Positions 11,419 to 24,572 are shown, counted from the stretch's first letter. The stretch is 64,000 nucleotides of DNA from Phanerodontia chrysosporium (GCA_001910725.1 MJGA01000001.1:744001-808000); one strand, 5' to 3'. Notes: generated from the sequence alone by a model not told the origin. Program-made: numbers and translations.

Positions 11419-12941
11419 TTTGATTTTGGGTAGCGCCTTTGTTCTTCTTATTGGTATTGGCCTGAGTATATCCTAGAGTCTCTGTTGATTGTTTTCGAAC
11501 CCTGTACATCTATCTCGTTGCTCTGATAACTGTATTTTTGGCGTACACCATAGTCGCACCATTCGTCAATAGACATATCCAAAAAAACACCATACAAAGA
11601 CATCCATACCCGCCGCCAAACCTTCACAGAGCGAAAGGCGGGAATGAAACGCTAGTCACGGGATGTTGATACCAAACCAGCCCGAGCTTCTTGGGCGCCG
11701 CCGGTCAAACGCTGAAGACGTAAAAGCGAGGAACGTGCTGTCGTTATCCTGTGCTCGTGGCAGTGGCGCATCAGGTTCCCGTCGAGGCCGCGACGTAGGA
11801 AAGGATTGTCGACTGCCCGCGACTCAGACCGTCGTGCAACATGCAACCGCTGGCAACCGCCGCCGGCTTTGTGTCGCATGCGAATCTTCACCGAACTCCG
11901 CCAATACATACTACCACATCGGTGCGCCGCCGCGTGCCAGCTTGTGTCGGCATGGAAGGGCCGACGGCTCGTAGAATTCGCCATCTCAAAGTTCTACCCG
12001 CCACTTGTCTTCTGGCGGAGCGCACGAAGGTCGACAGGCGCTGACAAGGAGCCAGAGGTGGAGACGCAGGCATCTATATGTACCGCCCGCCTGCTTCTTG
12101 CTCCGCAGAGCGCAGTCGTGCGGGAATCTTTGATAGTACAGGTGAACTTCAGGGCTGAGAACTGCCCGTCCAGGCGGCTGATAGGACTTTGTACGTCCGC
12201 TTGCCCGCTCGCGCGTCGCGCTGGACAGGAACAATGCCAGGGAGAAGGCAGCGGGAGGTCAGCACGATGTGCATAATCCGAGGACCCTTGGCAGAACGCT
12301 GCACGGTCGATCATCGTACGCAAAGCCACTCGAGCAACTCTCGCGATAGCTACAATCTGGCAGACGTTCTGGCCGTCCATGCAGTGAGCCAAGACGGGCC
12401 GCGGATCTTCTAACGACACTGAGGGTCGTGTCGGGATGGTACGATATGCTCAACGCGCGGGAAACACTTGGAAACGAGCAAAGGCTTTCCATTTACACGT
12501 CTGAAAATAGTAGAAAATGGCCTCCTCGTTTGCTCGGCGCCTCGTCGAAAGTGAGACAAGGTGACATCGCAAGAATGAGTCCATGATCTGCGCCACGTCG
12601 GTGGCGGTGCTCTCGCGATCAAACCGCGAAAGTCCGGGGCGGCGGGCGTCTACTTTGTAACGCACGTGCTCCTCGCGCGCATTCCACAAGCGGCGCGTTT
12701 TGCTCTCAGTCCTGCCAGCTCTCTCCTCTTCGAGCCTGCTCGCCTCCTCTAGGCCGTCCACACCGCCTGAAACACCCAAAACACCTCGCGACGACTTGAC
12801 TGCCGTTCGCTCTCGCTCCTGATTGCCCAGACTCGAGCTCAAAAAGCGGCTTGCTGAGACGGCCCCAACGCATTGAATTGACCCCGGTGCCCCAGGGAAC
12901 GTACTTCAGCCGCGTTTCTCCTTTGAACGTTCAACTGCTGC
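11419..12941. other. Gene-poor gap, 1.5 kb
   Basis: No open stretch on either strand gives a recognisable domain or a consistent exon series. An A-rich stretch at about 11580-11590 follows the polyketide synthase gene. The right end should hold the promoter of the acyltransferase gene at 12942. Confidence 0.5.
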
Positions 12942-15003
12942 CATGGACTTTGTCTTCAAGCCCTTGGCGGATGCCGTAGGTGCTTCGCTCGACCAGATAA
13001 AGGTGTGCCTGCCTCCGACTTTACACGACCGACCAGTTCCTGAACATGTATGCAGCTTATTGCGTGTCTGCTGATCTCCTATCCCCTTGGAAGCGTGTTC
13101 ATTCGCCTGCCAAATGACCAGCCAAACGTCAAACACCTCTTCAACATTGCTATCACTCTATTCTACTTTATTCCTGTCCTAAACCTGTGGGATGGGTTCC
13201 TGCAGCTGCTTGCAGACGTCATTGCTACATACTACATCGCTCGGAATGTCAAGAGTCAGATGATGCCTTGGATTGTGTTTGCGTGAGTCTAGGCTAGCGT
13301 TTTCAACATGGGCGTCGCTAACGGAGATACCGCCTCAGTGTCATCATGGGACACCTTACCATCAAGTGCGTAACTTCATCCTCTGCCTGAAATACTGCTC
13401 ATGCTGTAGCAAAGCCATATTATTCGCGCTATCTTTAACCTGAGCTACGAGACGTTTGAGATCACCGGCCCGCAGATGGTTCTCGTCATGAAGTTAACCA
13501 CATTCGCTTGGAATGTTTACGACGGCCGGAGACCAGTCGAGGTATATATCTCTATCGCCAAATAGTAATTCATGACATGAACTGAGGAACATCTTGACTT
13601 TGCGCAGGAGCTGGACAAGTGGCAAAAGGAGAAGAGGGTGGTCGAATACCCCAGCCTCGTCACTTTCCTTGGCTACGCGTAAGAGCGACTATCCCAAGCT
13701 TTGACTAGTCGTTGACTGTGCCACCATCTCAGATTCTACTTCCCTGGTATCTTAGTTGGTCCCTACGTAGAGTTCGCAGACTACATGGACCTCATCGACG
13801 GAACGCGGTTCAAGGCTCTCGAGAAGGCAGAGGACGAAAAGTTTAAGGCTGTATCCATTCCCGGAGACTGGTCCCCCGCGGCGCAAGCGTGTTGCTTACC
13901 GCAAGATGGTCATGGGGCTTATCTACCTGGGTCTCTTCGTCGTCCTCGGAGGCCAGTACAACTTTGGCATAGCAGTCCAGGACTGGTTTGCTGAGCGAAG
14001 CCTGCCCTACCGGTACGTGTGCCGGCTGTATTGTTGTGGCGGTCAATTGAGTTTTCCTCCCCCAGCATTGCCATCTATCAACTCTGTGGGTTTTTCGAGC
14101 GCACGAAGTACTATGCCATTTGGACACTAACTGAGGTTGGTGTGCTCTGTCTATCACACACGTACGGCATATTGACCGGACCAAGGGTGCCGCTATACTG
14201 ACCGGCCTGGGCTTTACCGGCTTTGGCCCTCGCGGTGAGACTCGCTGGGAAGGCGCAGCCAACGTGAAAGTAATGCAGATCGAGTTCGCACCCAACATGA
14301 AGGTTCTGTTAGACTCGTGGAACATGAAGACGAACGTCTGGTTGCGCGAGTGCGTCTACAAGCGGGTCACTCCTAAGGGCAAGAAGCCTGGCTTCAGAAG
14401 CAGCATGATCACATTCGCGACCAGTGCATTCTGGGTGAGTCCACGGATGACACGCTAGTTGATCGTCAGAGCTGACGTGGGGCTGGCGGATAGCACGGTA
14501 TCGCCGGCGGATACTACCTAACCTTCCTCTTCGGCGGCTTTGTGCAGACCGTCGGACGACTGTGCCGGAGCCACATCCGCCCACTGTTCCTGCCCGCTAC
14601 CTACGTAGAGGTTCGCGGCGGGCCCCCACCACCCCAAACCCCAATCAAGCGGGCGTACGACATCGTGGGCACCGTGGTGTGCATTCTCACCCTGAACTAT
14701 CTCGCCGCGCCGTTCATGCTGCTCACGTGGCGCGACTCGATTCTGGGCTGGAGCCGGCTCGCGTGGTACGGGCACTGGATGGTCTTTGGCGCGCTGGCGT
14801 TCTTCTACGGCGGCGGAATCAAGATGCTGAAGCGCATGCAGGCCGAGAGGGTCAAGAAGGCGGGCGTCGCGAAGGGGCTCGAGGAAGTCCCGAGCGGAAT
14901 CGCGACCGGAGCGACGACGCCGGGTGTGCAGACGCTGCCGCCGCTGGACGATGTCGCCAAGGAGGTCGAACGGACGGAGTTCATGCGCAACCTGAGCACC
15001 TGA
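12942..15003 (+). CDS. ALE1: MBOAT lysophospholipid acyltransferase (ALE1/LPT1-like)
   Basis: Membrane-bound O-acyltransferase of the ER that re-acylates lysophospholipids. Exon 1 is MDFVFKPLADAVGASLDQIK. Later exons give LIACLLISYPLGSVFIRLPN, GPQMVLVMKLTTFAWNVYDG, LVTFLGYA joined to FYFPGILVGPYVEFADYM, VYKRVTPKGKKPGF, and TSAFW joined to HGIAGGYYLTFLFGG. The last of these carries the active-site His of the MBOAT family, split by an intron (about 14433-14492). The C-terminal tail is basic then Thr/Pro-rich and ends at 15003. Six or more introns keep phase. One reading-frame jump occurs at the CCCCC run 13873-13877; with one C fewer, the flanking sequence reads continuously into RRKRVAYRKMVMGLIYLGL. 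Since the rest is intact, sequence error is the simplest reading. Confidence 0.92.
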
Positions 15004-15390
15004 TAGGGGCTCTGATAGTGGGATGTGCAAGAGATGTCCCAACGATTTGGATCGCAAAATCTAGTAGTCTTTTTGTATAGGGCTTCCGACGAATCGAAGC
15101 TGTCATCCAGCTAGCGCTATGTGCCTCTGCTAGGGTCCTAGCCGCGGGGACATTTCGCTGGCCACAGATTGCAGCCGCCATCGGAGTTGGCTGGCGCTGA
15201 GCTAGTCAGGCCTCGAGGAGCTATTCGCCGCGTCGCGACCCTCAAACACCGCCGTGGTTTGACGTGACCGCGATGACAAGCGCGTCAATCCGCGTAGTGC
15301 TGTGACATAACGCGCACCATCACGCTCCCCCACAACCTTCCATCTTGCGCCCGTCGTGCTAACCCTCCAGAAAGTCCTGCTAGCGAGATC
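15004..15390. other. Intergenic region
   Basis: About 390 bp between the acyltransferase stop and the F-box-like start. It is GC-rich, and no gene or specific motif is supported. Confidence 0.45.
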
Positions 15391-17394
15391 ATGAGCACAG
15401 TACAGCGTTCTCGTGGGCTCAATGATCTCCCAAACGAGCTGCTCTACGAGATCTACCAGTATCTCGATGTCGGTCACCACGGTTACTCGATTTTCAACAT
15501 CTTCAAGGTCCTTCCACGAGTCAACCGGAAACTGCGTACCACTGCGCACGACTACTGGCATCGTGTGAACGGGGTCTTTGACACCTACTACGATTTTGCA
15601 GCGCAGATACAAGCGTGCGAGCAAAGCCACTATGGCTTCAGTGATCTTCATGTGGAAGCGTCGAGGACTCGCCCTATATGGGACAAGGAGACAGTACAGT
15701 ACGCAGTGCCTCCATGTTTTTCAGGTTCCGCGTACTCATTCTTGGCGCGACTACTAGGTCAATTCAAGTTGGCCATATTCGGTATACCGTCAATAGCTGT
15801 TTCTCCGACCAATGCAACATGGGAGTCATTTGCCCGAAAGCTTCCTGGCCATGCCCAGGCTCACATCGTGGCTTGTATACGATGCTAAGGAAACTCCGTA
15901 TAGCTGCTACACACTCGCAGCGTGTCTTCCCCAGCTGGAACATCTAGGCATGCTTTGGAAATGGAACGACTGCGTCCCACCAATAGACCTGTTCCCCGTC
16001 CTCCAATCTCTTCGAATCATAGTCGACCACCAGTTCCGCCTCATTGGGACTGCCAAGCTCATCGTGTGGAATCAAAAGTGTCGCCATCACATCTCTTATT
16101 ATTCACGAACTTTCACTCAGCTCAATGCTACTCAACGACTTCTGTGACGGTGCCAAATACACATTTCCCAACCTTCGCATCTTGCGGTTCACTGAGACGA
16201 AAATCTCCGTAGCCAAGGTGTACGACTTCATTCGTCGACATGGCACTCTACTCGAGGTGAATGTGGGCTTCGCTCAACTCAACCACCAATCACTGCGGCT
16301 AGAAGCCTGGTCAAGTTAATCCAAGGCACTGGAAATTGGACACGGTCGGAAAAGCAACCGCATTTGGTACTCGACCAACCAAGCTTCAGCGAATACAATC
16401 CCATCGAGCCAATCCCTCCTGACCTAACCTTCAACTGGGGCGCCTTCTACGAGTTTGCCTTCAGGCGAGCACCAGTTGCTGGGGTCACCGATCCAACAAA
16501 GCCACGCTACACTTGTACCGCCCTCGCCGTTCGGTTTCTCGACACAGACTCTGATATCGAACATCTAACGAGCCAGCTGCCGCCAGATATCTGTCAGTTC
16601 TTTGTCCAGAAGAGATACCCGAATATCTCCGGTCAACCAATGAAGAACTACGCCTGTCCTGGACCATAGAGCAAGATACCGCATTCACCTTCATGGAAAC
16701 CATGGTAAGTGGAGCCTTGCATTACGAGTTTCACATTGCTGAATCATGCTATAGCAATCGCTCTCTTACGGGCTGAGAAACTGGCCAAGGCTGAAGAAAC
16801 TGGCATTGCATTGGCCATTCTACTACACGTATTGGCGGTGCCCGCATGAAGATACTCGTTTCGACAACACAATATATGTCTGCGGACTCTGCGATGACAG
16901 AAAGATCCCGTTCCTGGATTGGTTACCTCCACCATTTTACGACGACTCTCGCCGTCCAATGTCACTCAACGGCCTGCAGAACGCAGTGCGAGCCATGCGG
17001 AACGAGGCGTTCGTGCAGCGTCTTGAGGACGGCATACGGACTGTCCTTTGCATGGACGAAGACGCGCCCTTGGACAGAGACGACCCGACTCTGCTCTTTT
17101 GGGCATGGGAGGCACGCAACTATCCGCTGGTGGCCAGCGCCGTGCGGCTCATGGCGGAGGCGAGACCCACGCTCGAGGAGTACGATTGGTACGTCGTCCA
17201 CGACCAGGCGACCTTCCGGACGTCGTCGTATGGAAGTGGCGGATTCGCAGAAACCATGATGGTTCTGTCCGGAGCATACACGGAAGCTTGTGGTGGACAG
17301 GCGGGTCACGAGGCGACCCGCCGCCTTTCTTAGCCCTCGTTGGTCAGGAGCTCGAGCAGACTGTTCGCGACGCCAGAGGCCAATGGCGGCTATG
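15391..17394 (+). pseudogene. F-box/LRR-like protein gene with multiple frame breaks
   Basis: The N-terminus GLNDLPNELLYEIYQYLDV is an F-box-like motif, normally the SKP1-binding part of a ubiquitin ligase adaptor. Downstream protein-like blocks are LAACLPQLEHLGMLWKW, YTFPNLRILRFTETKISVAK, LTFNWGAFYEFAFRRAPV, NWPRLKKLALHWPFYYTYW and PLDRDDPTLLFWAWEARNYP. These lie in different frames. Single-base jumps, not intron-sized gaps, separate them near 15760-15850, at the GGG run 16046-16048, at 16303-16304, near 16618-16620 and near 17235. One ordinary intron is visible at about 16705-16754. The end is ambiguous: 17333 in one frame, 17394 in the other (WKWRIRRNHDGSV reading). It has more breaks than any other gene here. 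This suggests a decaying member of an expanded F-box family, although the window also shows homopolymer errors elsewhere. Confidence 0.6.
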
Positions 17395-17611
17395 ATCCTT
17401 GGAGAACATATGACAATATCTACTGTCTTGTTGGACCTGTGTATCTATAATTTTGCTTCTGTGCACTGATAGATTCAGTACGAACTTGGAATATTCACCG
17501 AGTCTGTGCAGGCGTTCCCGCTTTCCCGACGACGCCACAATGTGATGCGCCTTGCCATATGCGGCGATAAACCTACAACAATATCCGGCGTCTCATATTC
17601 GTCTCCCAACC

Positions 17612-18439
17612 ATGTCTCGCTCCAGCGCCGCCGATGCGCTCCCACCCACCGCCCGCTCAATAGCTCTGCTGCTCGCCTCTACGCCGACCGTGCAAGATGC
17701 ACAGCCGGGCGTCCTGCACCAACTACTCGAATTCTCGCACAGGTACACGGCGCAGGTGCTCTCGGACGCGCTGGTGTACGCCGAGCACGCAGGACGGTCG
17801 GGCAAGATCGACATGGACGACGTGATACTCGCAGTGCAGGCCCGCGTTGGCTGGGAGTTTGGCGGGCGGATACCCAAGGAGGTGCGTTCTCTCCGCCGAT
17901 CCTTCATACCCGCAGTCCACAAATGTGATCGCGCAGTACATGCTCTCTCTGGCCGCTCAAACGAACGCGACGCCGCTGCCCGCCGTCCCCGAAGTCTTCG
18001 GCGTGCGGCTGCCGCCCGCGTCGGAGTGCCTGACGAACGTCGACTTCGACCTCGTGCCGAACAAGCCGCCGCCGGGCGTCGTGCTGTACGACGAGGAGGT
18101 CGAGGAGGTCGAGGAGTCTGACGAGGAAGACGAGGACATGGAGCCCGCTGCGATCCCCGCAGAGGAGGAGCAGCCGAAGCAGGAGCAGGCGAACGAGCCC
18201 GTCCCGCGCCCGTCGGCGCGCTGCAGTCGCCATCGGACGTGGATATGACGACCCCGGTTATCGCTGCGCAGGAGGAGGTCAGCGAGGGCGAGGATGCGGG
18301 TGGGCTGTTCTCTGGTGGGGAAGAGGAAGAAGAGGAGAGCGGTGACGAGGCAATGGACACTTCTGCACCTGCGCCTGCTGCAGAAGACACATCGGCAGGC
18401 GTGAAACGCAAGTTGGTCGAGGAGGACGACTACGACTGA
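17612..18439 (+). CDS. TAF9: Transcription initiation factor TFIID subunit 9 (TAF9)
   Basis: Histone-fold subunit shared by TFIID and SAGA. Start MSRSSAADALPPTARSIALL at 17612. The histone fold covers roughly residues 10-80, with TPTVQDAQPGVLHQLLEFSH, YTAQVLSDALVYAEHAGR and IDMDDVILAVQARVGWEF. An intron from about 17882 to 17935 joins PKE to YMLSLAAQTNATPLP, followed by FGVRLPPASECLTNVDFDLV, the conserved TAF9 segment after the fold. The C-terminal tail is strongly acidic. In one frame the tail stops at 18247. A one-base jump near 18205-18215 opens a longer acidic tail (EEVSEGEDAGG to KRKLVEEDDYD) ending at 18439, which I favour because its composition continues seamlessly. The gene is convergent with the nucleoside transporter. 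Confidence 0.88.
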
Positions 18440-18630
18440 GCAAGCAGTGCGAGTCAACAATGTCGTATATAAATTATTGTAACACTCTAATCGTGATACC
18501 GTTGTACCAGTATTCCGCGACAGGTCCGTGCGTATGTATGCTTGACATCCAGAAGTACTTAGGCATAATACAAGTCCGTGGTCACCGCAACAACCCCAAG
18601 ACAAAACAAGATATACAGAGACATCCAACA

Positions 18631-20265
18631 TCAGCCTATGAAAGGATTACACCCACAAATTGCTGCCCGAACTGCGAAACTTGCGAAGCTCCCGACCGCA
18701 AGACCCCCAACCAAGCAGAAGCTTGCGACAGTCCCCGCGACGTCGACGTCTTCTACCCTTCCTTTCAAGCGGGGGTTGTGCTCCACTGAGGGAGCAGCCA
18801 TCATGCATAGACTTGAAACGTAGCCATTGGTGACGCCGAACACGAGGAGAATGAGCATGAAGAGAACGTCGGAGCTGATGATCGCTGTCGAGGGTCCAGT
18901 GGCCGAAGGCCGCTGCACGTTGCACATCAAGAAGACCGGGATGAAGAGTGTGCGGGCCAGAGACATGAGTAGAATTCGTTTAGAACTCCATACGAGGACA
19001 CGTTCGAATTGGCAAACGTAACGTCCAAAGAAGTCTCCAAGATTGAATATGAAGAAGTGCATCGCGGTGAAGATTAGCGGATGGGTGGAAGGGTTCGTCG
19101 ATTGCACAGAGATTGTGATAGGCGGGAATACCGACTGGGTCTGGTCAGCCGTGTGTTAGACAAGTGAATGTAGTCGGGACATACCAGTGTGATGATAAAC
19201 ACATATGCAACGGAGAAGTTGTATATGATGTTTGACTTCGCGATACGGACGAGTTGGCTTCGCTTCTCTTCATGGACTCCCTCAGAGCTAGCGGCATGGT
19301 GGGAGGCATGGCTGAAGCGGCCAACGAGATCGTGATACGCTGGCAAACGAGTGAGCTTGATTTGTGCTGCGGCACTGACCAAGTAGAACAGGGTAGATAA
19401 CGCGAAGAAGATGAAGGCGGACGTCTCTTCCGGCTCCGAGTCCATGGTGGTCCCCGGGCTGGCGGATTGTGCAGCGAGACCGCTGCGCTGACCACTTCGA
19501 CTCCGCTCACGGCGACCGCGACAGCAGCTTGACCGGACATCATAGCCTGCATGGCAGTAGGACCGAACAGGGAAGCGACTGCGATGATGGATGTCTGTAG
19601 GTATGATCCCGCAGCAGCCTGTGCGATGCCACTCAACATGGCGAACGCAAAGAAAGCACCAGGTGGTGGATGGAAGAAAGTGCTCAGTGTGAGCATGAGT
19701 GTAAGAATTGTCAACGCTGCTATTGAGAGCAATGCTTTCCGTGAGTTGGTAGCCTACTTCACGGGTCAGGACAAGGTAGATAACGCGTGTCGTATGCTGT
19801 GCGCACCTGCTTCTCTGTCGCAGTAGCGTGCGCAAGGAAGATGAAGTTTGCAACAGTGAAACTTGTTGAGAGATATGAGCTGAAGGTATCCTTGAGCGGC
19901 GAGCCCGCTACCCGTGATAGAAAGTAGGGCGACGCGGTAATCAGGACTAATTGGCGCGTCTTGAGTTAGACTAGAGGTTCCAAAAGCATTAGGTACGTAC
20001 CATTCCACGGCAAAAGGACTGCACAGCCCAAGATGAAGTGTATCCAGCCTATTCGATGGTCGTGGGTGCCTGCGTGCTCGTGAGCCACGAAGACCTCCGC
20101 CAACGCCTCCTCGTCGTCTTCCAGTTGCAGACCATCTGGTCCTCGTGGTTCTACTTGTGGCAACGGGTGGTAGAGTGCGTCTGTCTCGGTTGCCGAGTTC
20201 CTGCGGTGTGGGGGCATTGTGGGAGTCGGGGTGGACGCTGTGGCAAGTGCAGGACCCAACTGCAC
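18631..20265 (-). CDS. Equilibrative nucleoside transporter (ENT/SLC29, FUN26-like)
   Basis: Multi-pass transporter of nucleosides, in fungi usually vacuolar or endosomal. The N-terminal cytosolic part is polar (PLPQVEPRGPDGLQ), then HDHRIGWIHFILGCAVLLPW is the first helix region. Later exons give FAFAMLSGIAQAAAGSYLQT and GPTAMQAMMSGQAAVAVAVS, both characteristic of the family, then AFIFFALSTLFYLVSAAAQI, the loop with LVRIAKSNIIYNFSVAYVFI, FTAMHFFIFNLGDFFGRYVC and LLVFGVTNGYVSSLCMM. It ends at 18631 with ...AAICGCNPFIG. Start options are 20265 (MQLGPALATAS) and 20217 (MPPHRRNSATE). One single-base frame jump lies near 19480-19490, between VEVVSAA and the next hydrophilic loop. It shares a divergent upstream region of about 185 bp with the polymerase gamma gene. 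Confidence 0.88.
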
Positions 20266-20450
20266 GCTTTGGACCAGAGCGCCACAGGCGCCCGAATAGA
20301 CGTAACGGGTAATTGCTCCCGCTCTGCGAAGCGCGAATTGCTTTTCGACCCTGGTCTGCAGTCAACCTCCACCGTGCTATTCTCGGGGCAGACCTCTCGC
20401 TGCTTGGGAAACCTTCACACGTCCTTCCTTTACTCCATGTTAGAGCGTAC

Positions 20451-23400
20451 ATGCTCGCAAAAATATCAAACCTACCTGGCTCTGCACGACTTCTTCACAC
20501 GAGTCGTACCAACCTCGTCCTACAGCAGAAGCCTCTGCCAGCCTCATCTTCAACCAGAAGGGTTCCAGCCTCTGCCAAGAAGAAAAAAGAGGGCCAGGCC
20601 GACTCAGCGCCTGCCGCAAAGTCGAAGAAAGTTGAGGAATCGCGCCATGGTGAGCCCTGTCTGTCCGTTAAGGAGACGACACTGACATCGTCAGTTTTGT
20701 AGCTAAGCGGAACGAGGTCGGAGTGCAGCTTCTGTCCAGGAGGCTACATCAACAAATCTTTCGTAATGTCTCATTTCCTCCACCCAACGAGACGTTCATT
20801 CGAATTGCTCGTGAACACCTCAAAATGCACGGACTCGACCCTAGTCAAGGCTCGGTGCTGCCGGACATCGGCTTCACGCTCCCTTCTCTGCAGGGCCGTA
20901 CCTTGGACGAGCACTTCTACAGTATTGGCTCCGTCGCAGCCCAACCATGGCTCACGCTCGCAAAGGACCTCGGTTCGACGGAGCTACCACCAAAACCGGG
21001 CGACTGGCTCCTGCAACCGGGGTGGACGAAGTATACCTACCAGTCTGATGGCACAAGCCACTGCGAGCACGTACCATACCCTATGCACGACTCGCAGCCT
21101 GAACAGATGCTCGTCTTCGATGTCGAGACTATGCCAGAGTATAGTCCATACCCAGTCATGGCGTGTGCGGCGACGAAGAATGCGTGGTATGCTTGGATTT
21201 CGCCCTGGCTTCTCGGCGAGTCTCTGGAACCACAGCACTTGGTGCCATTCGGCGACCCTTCCGTCCCTCGAGTCGTAGTAGGCCACAACGTCTCATACGA
21301 CCGTGCGCGTATCCTGGAAGAATACAGTACAGATGGGACCCAGACCCGCTTCTTGGACACCATGGCCCTTCACGTCGCCGTCAAGGGCATCTCCTCCCAC
21401 CAGCGTCCCGCTTGGATGAAGTATCGTAAAGACAAGGAAAAAGCGATGGCTCGTAAGGGAGAAGCCGTGGACGCCGCCCTCAAATTGCTAGAGGAGACCG
21501 AACGGCAGCAGAAGGAAGAGCAGGACGCGGCGAAGAAGGAGGATCTGAAGCATCTGAAGCAGGCTATGGAAGACGGCCTACCGCAGCTCATGGCTGGTGA
21601 GGAGACAGAAGCCGAGCTGTCGTCCAAACGATGGGAAGACATCACCTCCGCAAATTCGCTAGCGGACGTTGCCAAGCTTCACTGCAACATTGACGTCGAC
21701 AAATCTGTACGAAACGATTTCTGTACCCACTCCAGAGAGCAGATCTCTTCCGACATCACATCCTATCTGGACTATTGCTCGTCAGATGTGTATGTCACCC
21801 ATGCTGTCTACCGCCAAGTCTTGCCCGCCTTCCTCACTTCATGTCCGAGTCCTGTCTCTTTTGCGGGCATTCTGACGATGGGTTCTGCGTTGTTGACCGT
21901 GAACCATGAATGGGAGCGTTACATTGAGAATGCCGAAAGAACGTACAAGGAATTGGAAGACAAGGTCAAAAACCGCCTTATCGACTTAGCACGCCAGGCG
22001 AAGGATATGATGGACGGGGAGAAGTGGAAGGAGGACGTCTGGCTCAGCCAGCTGGACTGGACCCCGAAGGTCGCTGGCAAGACTAGAGGTGTCGGCGTTT
22101 CGGTGGTAGGTCTATCCTCCTGAACGTTTCCGCCAGTACTGACTATATTCCAGGATCAGCAGCAGCCTTTGCAGGAGTCGGCGCAACAGGCGTCGACAAC
22201 CCGCTCAGACACAGTGCCCGCTTGGTATGCTGAGTTGCTATCGCTGGGGCCTGGCGAACCCTCCGTGGTCAACCGCTTGCTACCCCGCCTGCTCAAGCTT
22301 GCGGTAGATGGCCAGCCTCTTGCCTACGACACCAAGTACGGCTGGCACTACCTCGTCGAGGGCGAGGCAACCCGTTTACCTACTGCTAAGGCGAAGGTCG
22401 TTAGCGTCCTCAGCCAGACGCACGGATCACGCTTGCTCAAGGACAGGAGGTTATCTTCTTGCGACAACGACTTGACTACGGCATTGTGTTCTGGCTCCAA
22501 GGATACGCATACCATGGAACGCGTCGTCGCCCTTGCTGAAGTCACGTCCAAGGCGGACGCCCAGCAGGTGAAGGAGGATCCATGGCTGAAGGAGCTTGAT
22601 TGGGCTCCTGTCGAGCGTGTAGCTCTAAACCTTGAGGTGGCCACCACAGCGAAGTCAAAGAAGGCGCTTAAACCCAAAGCCCCTGTGGTGCACTGGCCGA
22701 AGTGGTACTGGGACCTGGCAAAACCCAAGAAAGATACCCCTCCGGGCTCACTCGACATCACCGTTCGCAATCGGATTGCACCTATACTGCTTCGACTATC
22801 GTGGCAGGGCTGGCCCTCTTCTACTCTCGTGAATATGGCTGGACATTTCGCGTCGACCCGGGTTCCGACTTCCAAACACGCGCGACCCCGCTCACCTTTT
22901 ACGACGCTGCCGACGAGGCGCTCCAGGAGTCAATCCAGCGCGATGGCTACTCGTTTTACAAGCTACCTCACAAGGACGGTGAGAAGGCCAACGTTGGAAG
23001 CCCGCTCAGCAAGACCTTCATTAAGTACGCTCAGGACGGCACCCTGACGAGCCCAGGAGACGAAGCAAAGGACGCTCTAGACATGAATGCGCAGTGCAGC
23101 TATTGGATCAGTGCCAGGGACCGCATCCTGAAGCAGATGGTTGTGTGGCAGGACGACAAGCTCAAGATGGGCTTCGCTCCGGGAGCAGGCGAGAAGTGGG
23201 GCATTATCATTCCGCAGGTCATCACCATGGGCACCGTCACCCGCCGTGCCATTGAGAAGACGTGGCTTACAGCCAGTAACGCGAAAAAGAATCGTGTCGG
23301 CTCGGAGCTGAAGGCCATGGTTCGCGCTCCCGATGGCTACGCAATCGTAGGGGCGGATGTCGACTCTGAGGAGCTCTGGATCTCTAGTGTCATGGGAGAT

Positions 23401-24572
23401 GCACAGTTCGGCCTCCACGGCGCGACCGCCATCGGATGGATGACGCTCGAGGGTACGAAGGCAGCCGGAACTGATCTTCACTCCAAGACTGCGAGTATCC
23501 TCGGCATTTCTCGTGATCAGGCGAAAGTCTTCAACTACTCGCGTATCTACGGTGCTGGAATGCGTCATGCGGTGCTTCTGTTGCTGCAGGCCAACCCAGG
23601 CATGCTTCCCGAAGAGGCGCAGAAGCTGGCGGAAAATCTGTACGCTTCGACGAAGGGCAAGAACACCCACCGTGCAGACTTCTTCGGCCGCAAGTTCTGG
23701 TTTGGAGGGACGGAGAGCTTCGTCTTCAACAAGCTCGAAGAGATCGCCCTCTCGGACAAGCCGCAGACCCCTGCTCTTGGTTGCGGTATCACGTACGCGC
23801 TGTCTAAGGAGTACCTCCCTGCTGAGTTTGGCTCCGACTACATGACCTCTCGTATCAACTGGGTCGTGCAGTCGTCCGGAGTCGACTACCTCCATCTTCT
23901 CATCGTTTCGATGGAGCACTTGATCAAGAAGTACGATATCAAGGCTCGCTACCTCATCTCTGTCCACGACGAGCTCCGATACCTCGTTAAGGAAGAGGAC
24001 AAATATCGCGCAGCGCTCGCGCTGCAAATAGCCAACCTTTGGACGCGGTGCATGTTTGCCCTGAAGCTAGGCCTGGACGATTTGCCACAGGGCGTTGGAT
24101 TCTTCTCTGCGGTCGACATAGACAAAGTCCTGCGCAAGGAGGTCGACATGCCCTGCGTTACCCCGTCGCAGCCTGAGCCAATTCCCCTGGAGAAAGCTTG
24201 GATATCTACAAGGTGCTCGAGAAGACCAATGGGGGCTCCCTACACCCTGATGGCTCTCCGATGATCGAGGAACCGCCTCGCAGTGATGTCCCTGAGGGAT
24301 ATCAGGAACCCGACTACCTCGCACATCGTGCCAACGATGCTGCATGGCTTCGTGCTCAGGCGACTTCCGAGCTTGCCGAAATCAAGATACTCGCGAAGAA
24401 AGCTAGCAAGAAATACGAGGGTAATAGCTCACGCCCCAGAGGTGCTGCAGGCAGGAGGGTGGCTCGGAAGCCCCAGGCTCTAGATCCCGAGAAACTCGAA
24501 GAGGCACAGCGGAAGCAAGAACTCGAGCTAGCCGAGGCAGCAGCAGCTGGCGCGGACTGGCAGCACTACTAA
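20451..24572 (+). CDS. MIP1: Mitochondrial DNA polymerase gamma catalytic subunit (MIP1/POLG)
   Basis: Family A polymerase that replicates and proofreads mtDNA. Start at 20451 gives a mitochondrial presequence ([20 protein letters not shown]). Introns are 20650-20702 and about 22105-22153. Exonuclease motifs are [16 protein letters not shown] (Exo I), [15 protein letters not shown] (Exo II) and [17 protein letters not shown] (Exo III). Polymerase motifs are [20 protein letters not shown] (A), [18 protein letters not shown] (B) and [13 protein letters not shown] (C). The product is about 1,340 aa and ends with a fungal C-terminal extension rich in Glu and Ala. Two one-base frame jumps occur at homopolymers: CCC at 22814-22816, inside a region that should read W-P-L-F-Y, and AAA at 24193-24195. 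Because all catalytic motifs are intact and the gene is essential, both are probably sequence errors. Confidence 0.96.

Noticed and set aside
11652..12420. Several overlapping open frames between the polyketide synthase and ALE1 genes
   Set aside because: Arg/Cys/His-rich translations without motifs on any strand; no consistent exon chain.
18197..18222. A 26-nt GT...AG stretch in TAF9 that would join the two tail frames as an intron
   Set aside because: Far below the usable length for a spliceosomal intron; a single-base error nearby explains the same shift.
23077..24027. Long minus-strand open frame of 316 codons
   Set aside because: Antisense of the polymerase gamma catalytic core; no independent similarity.
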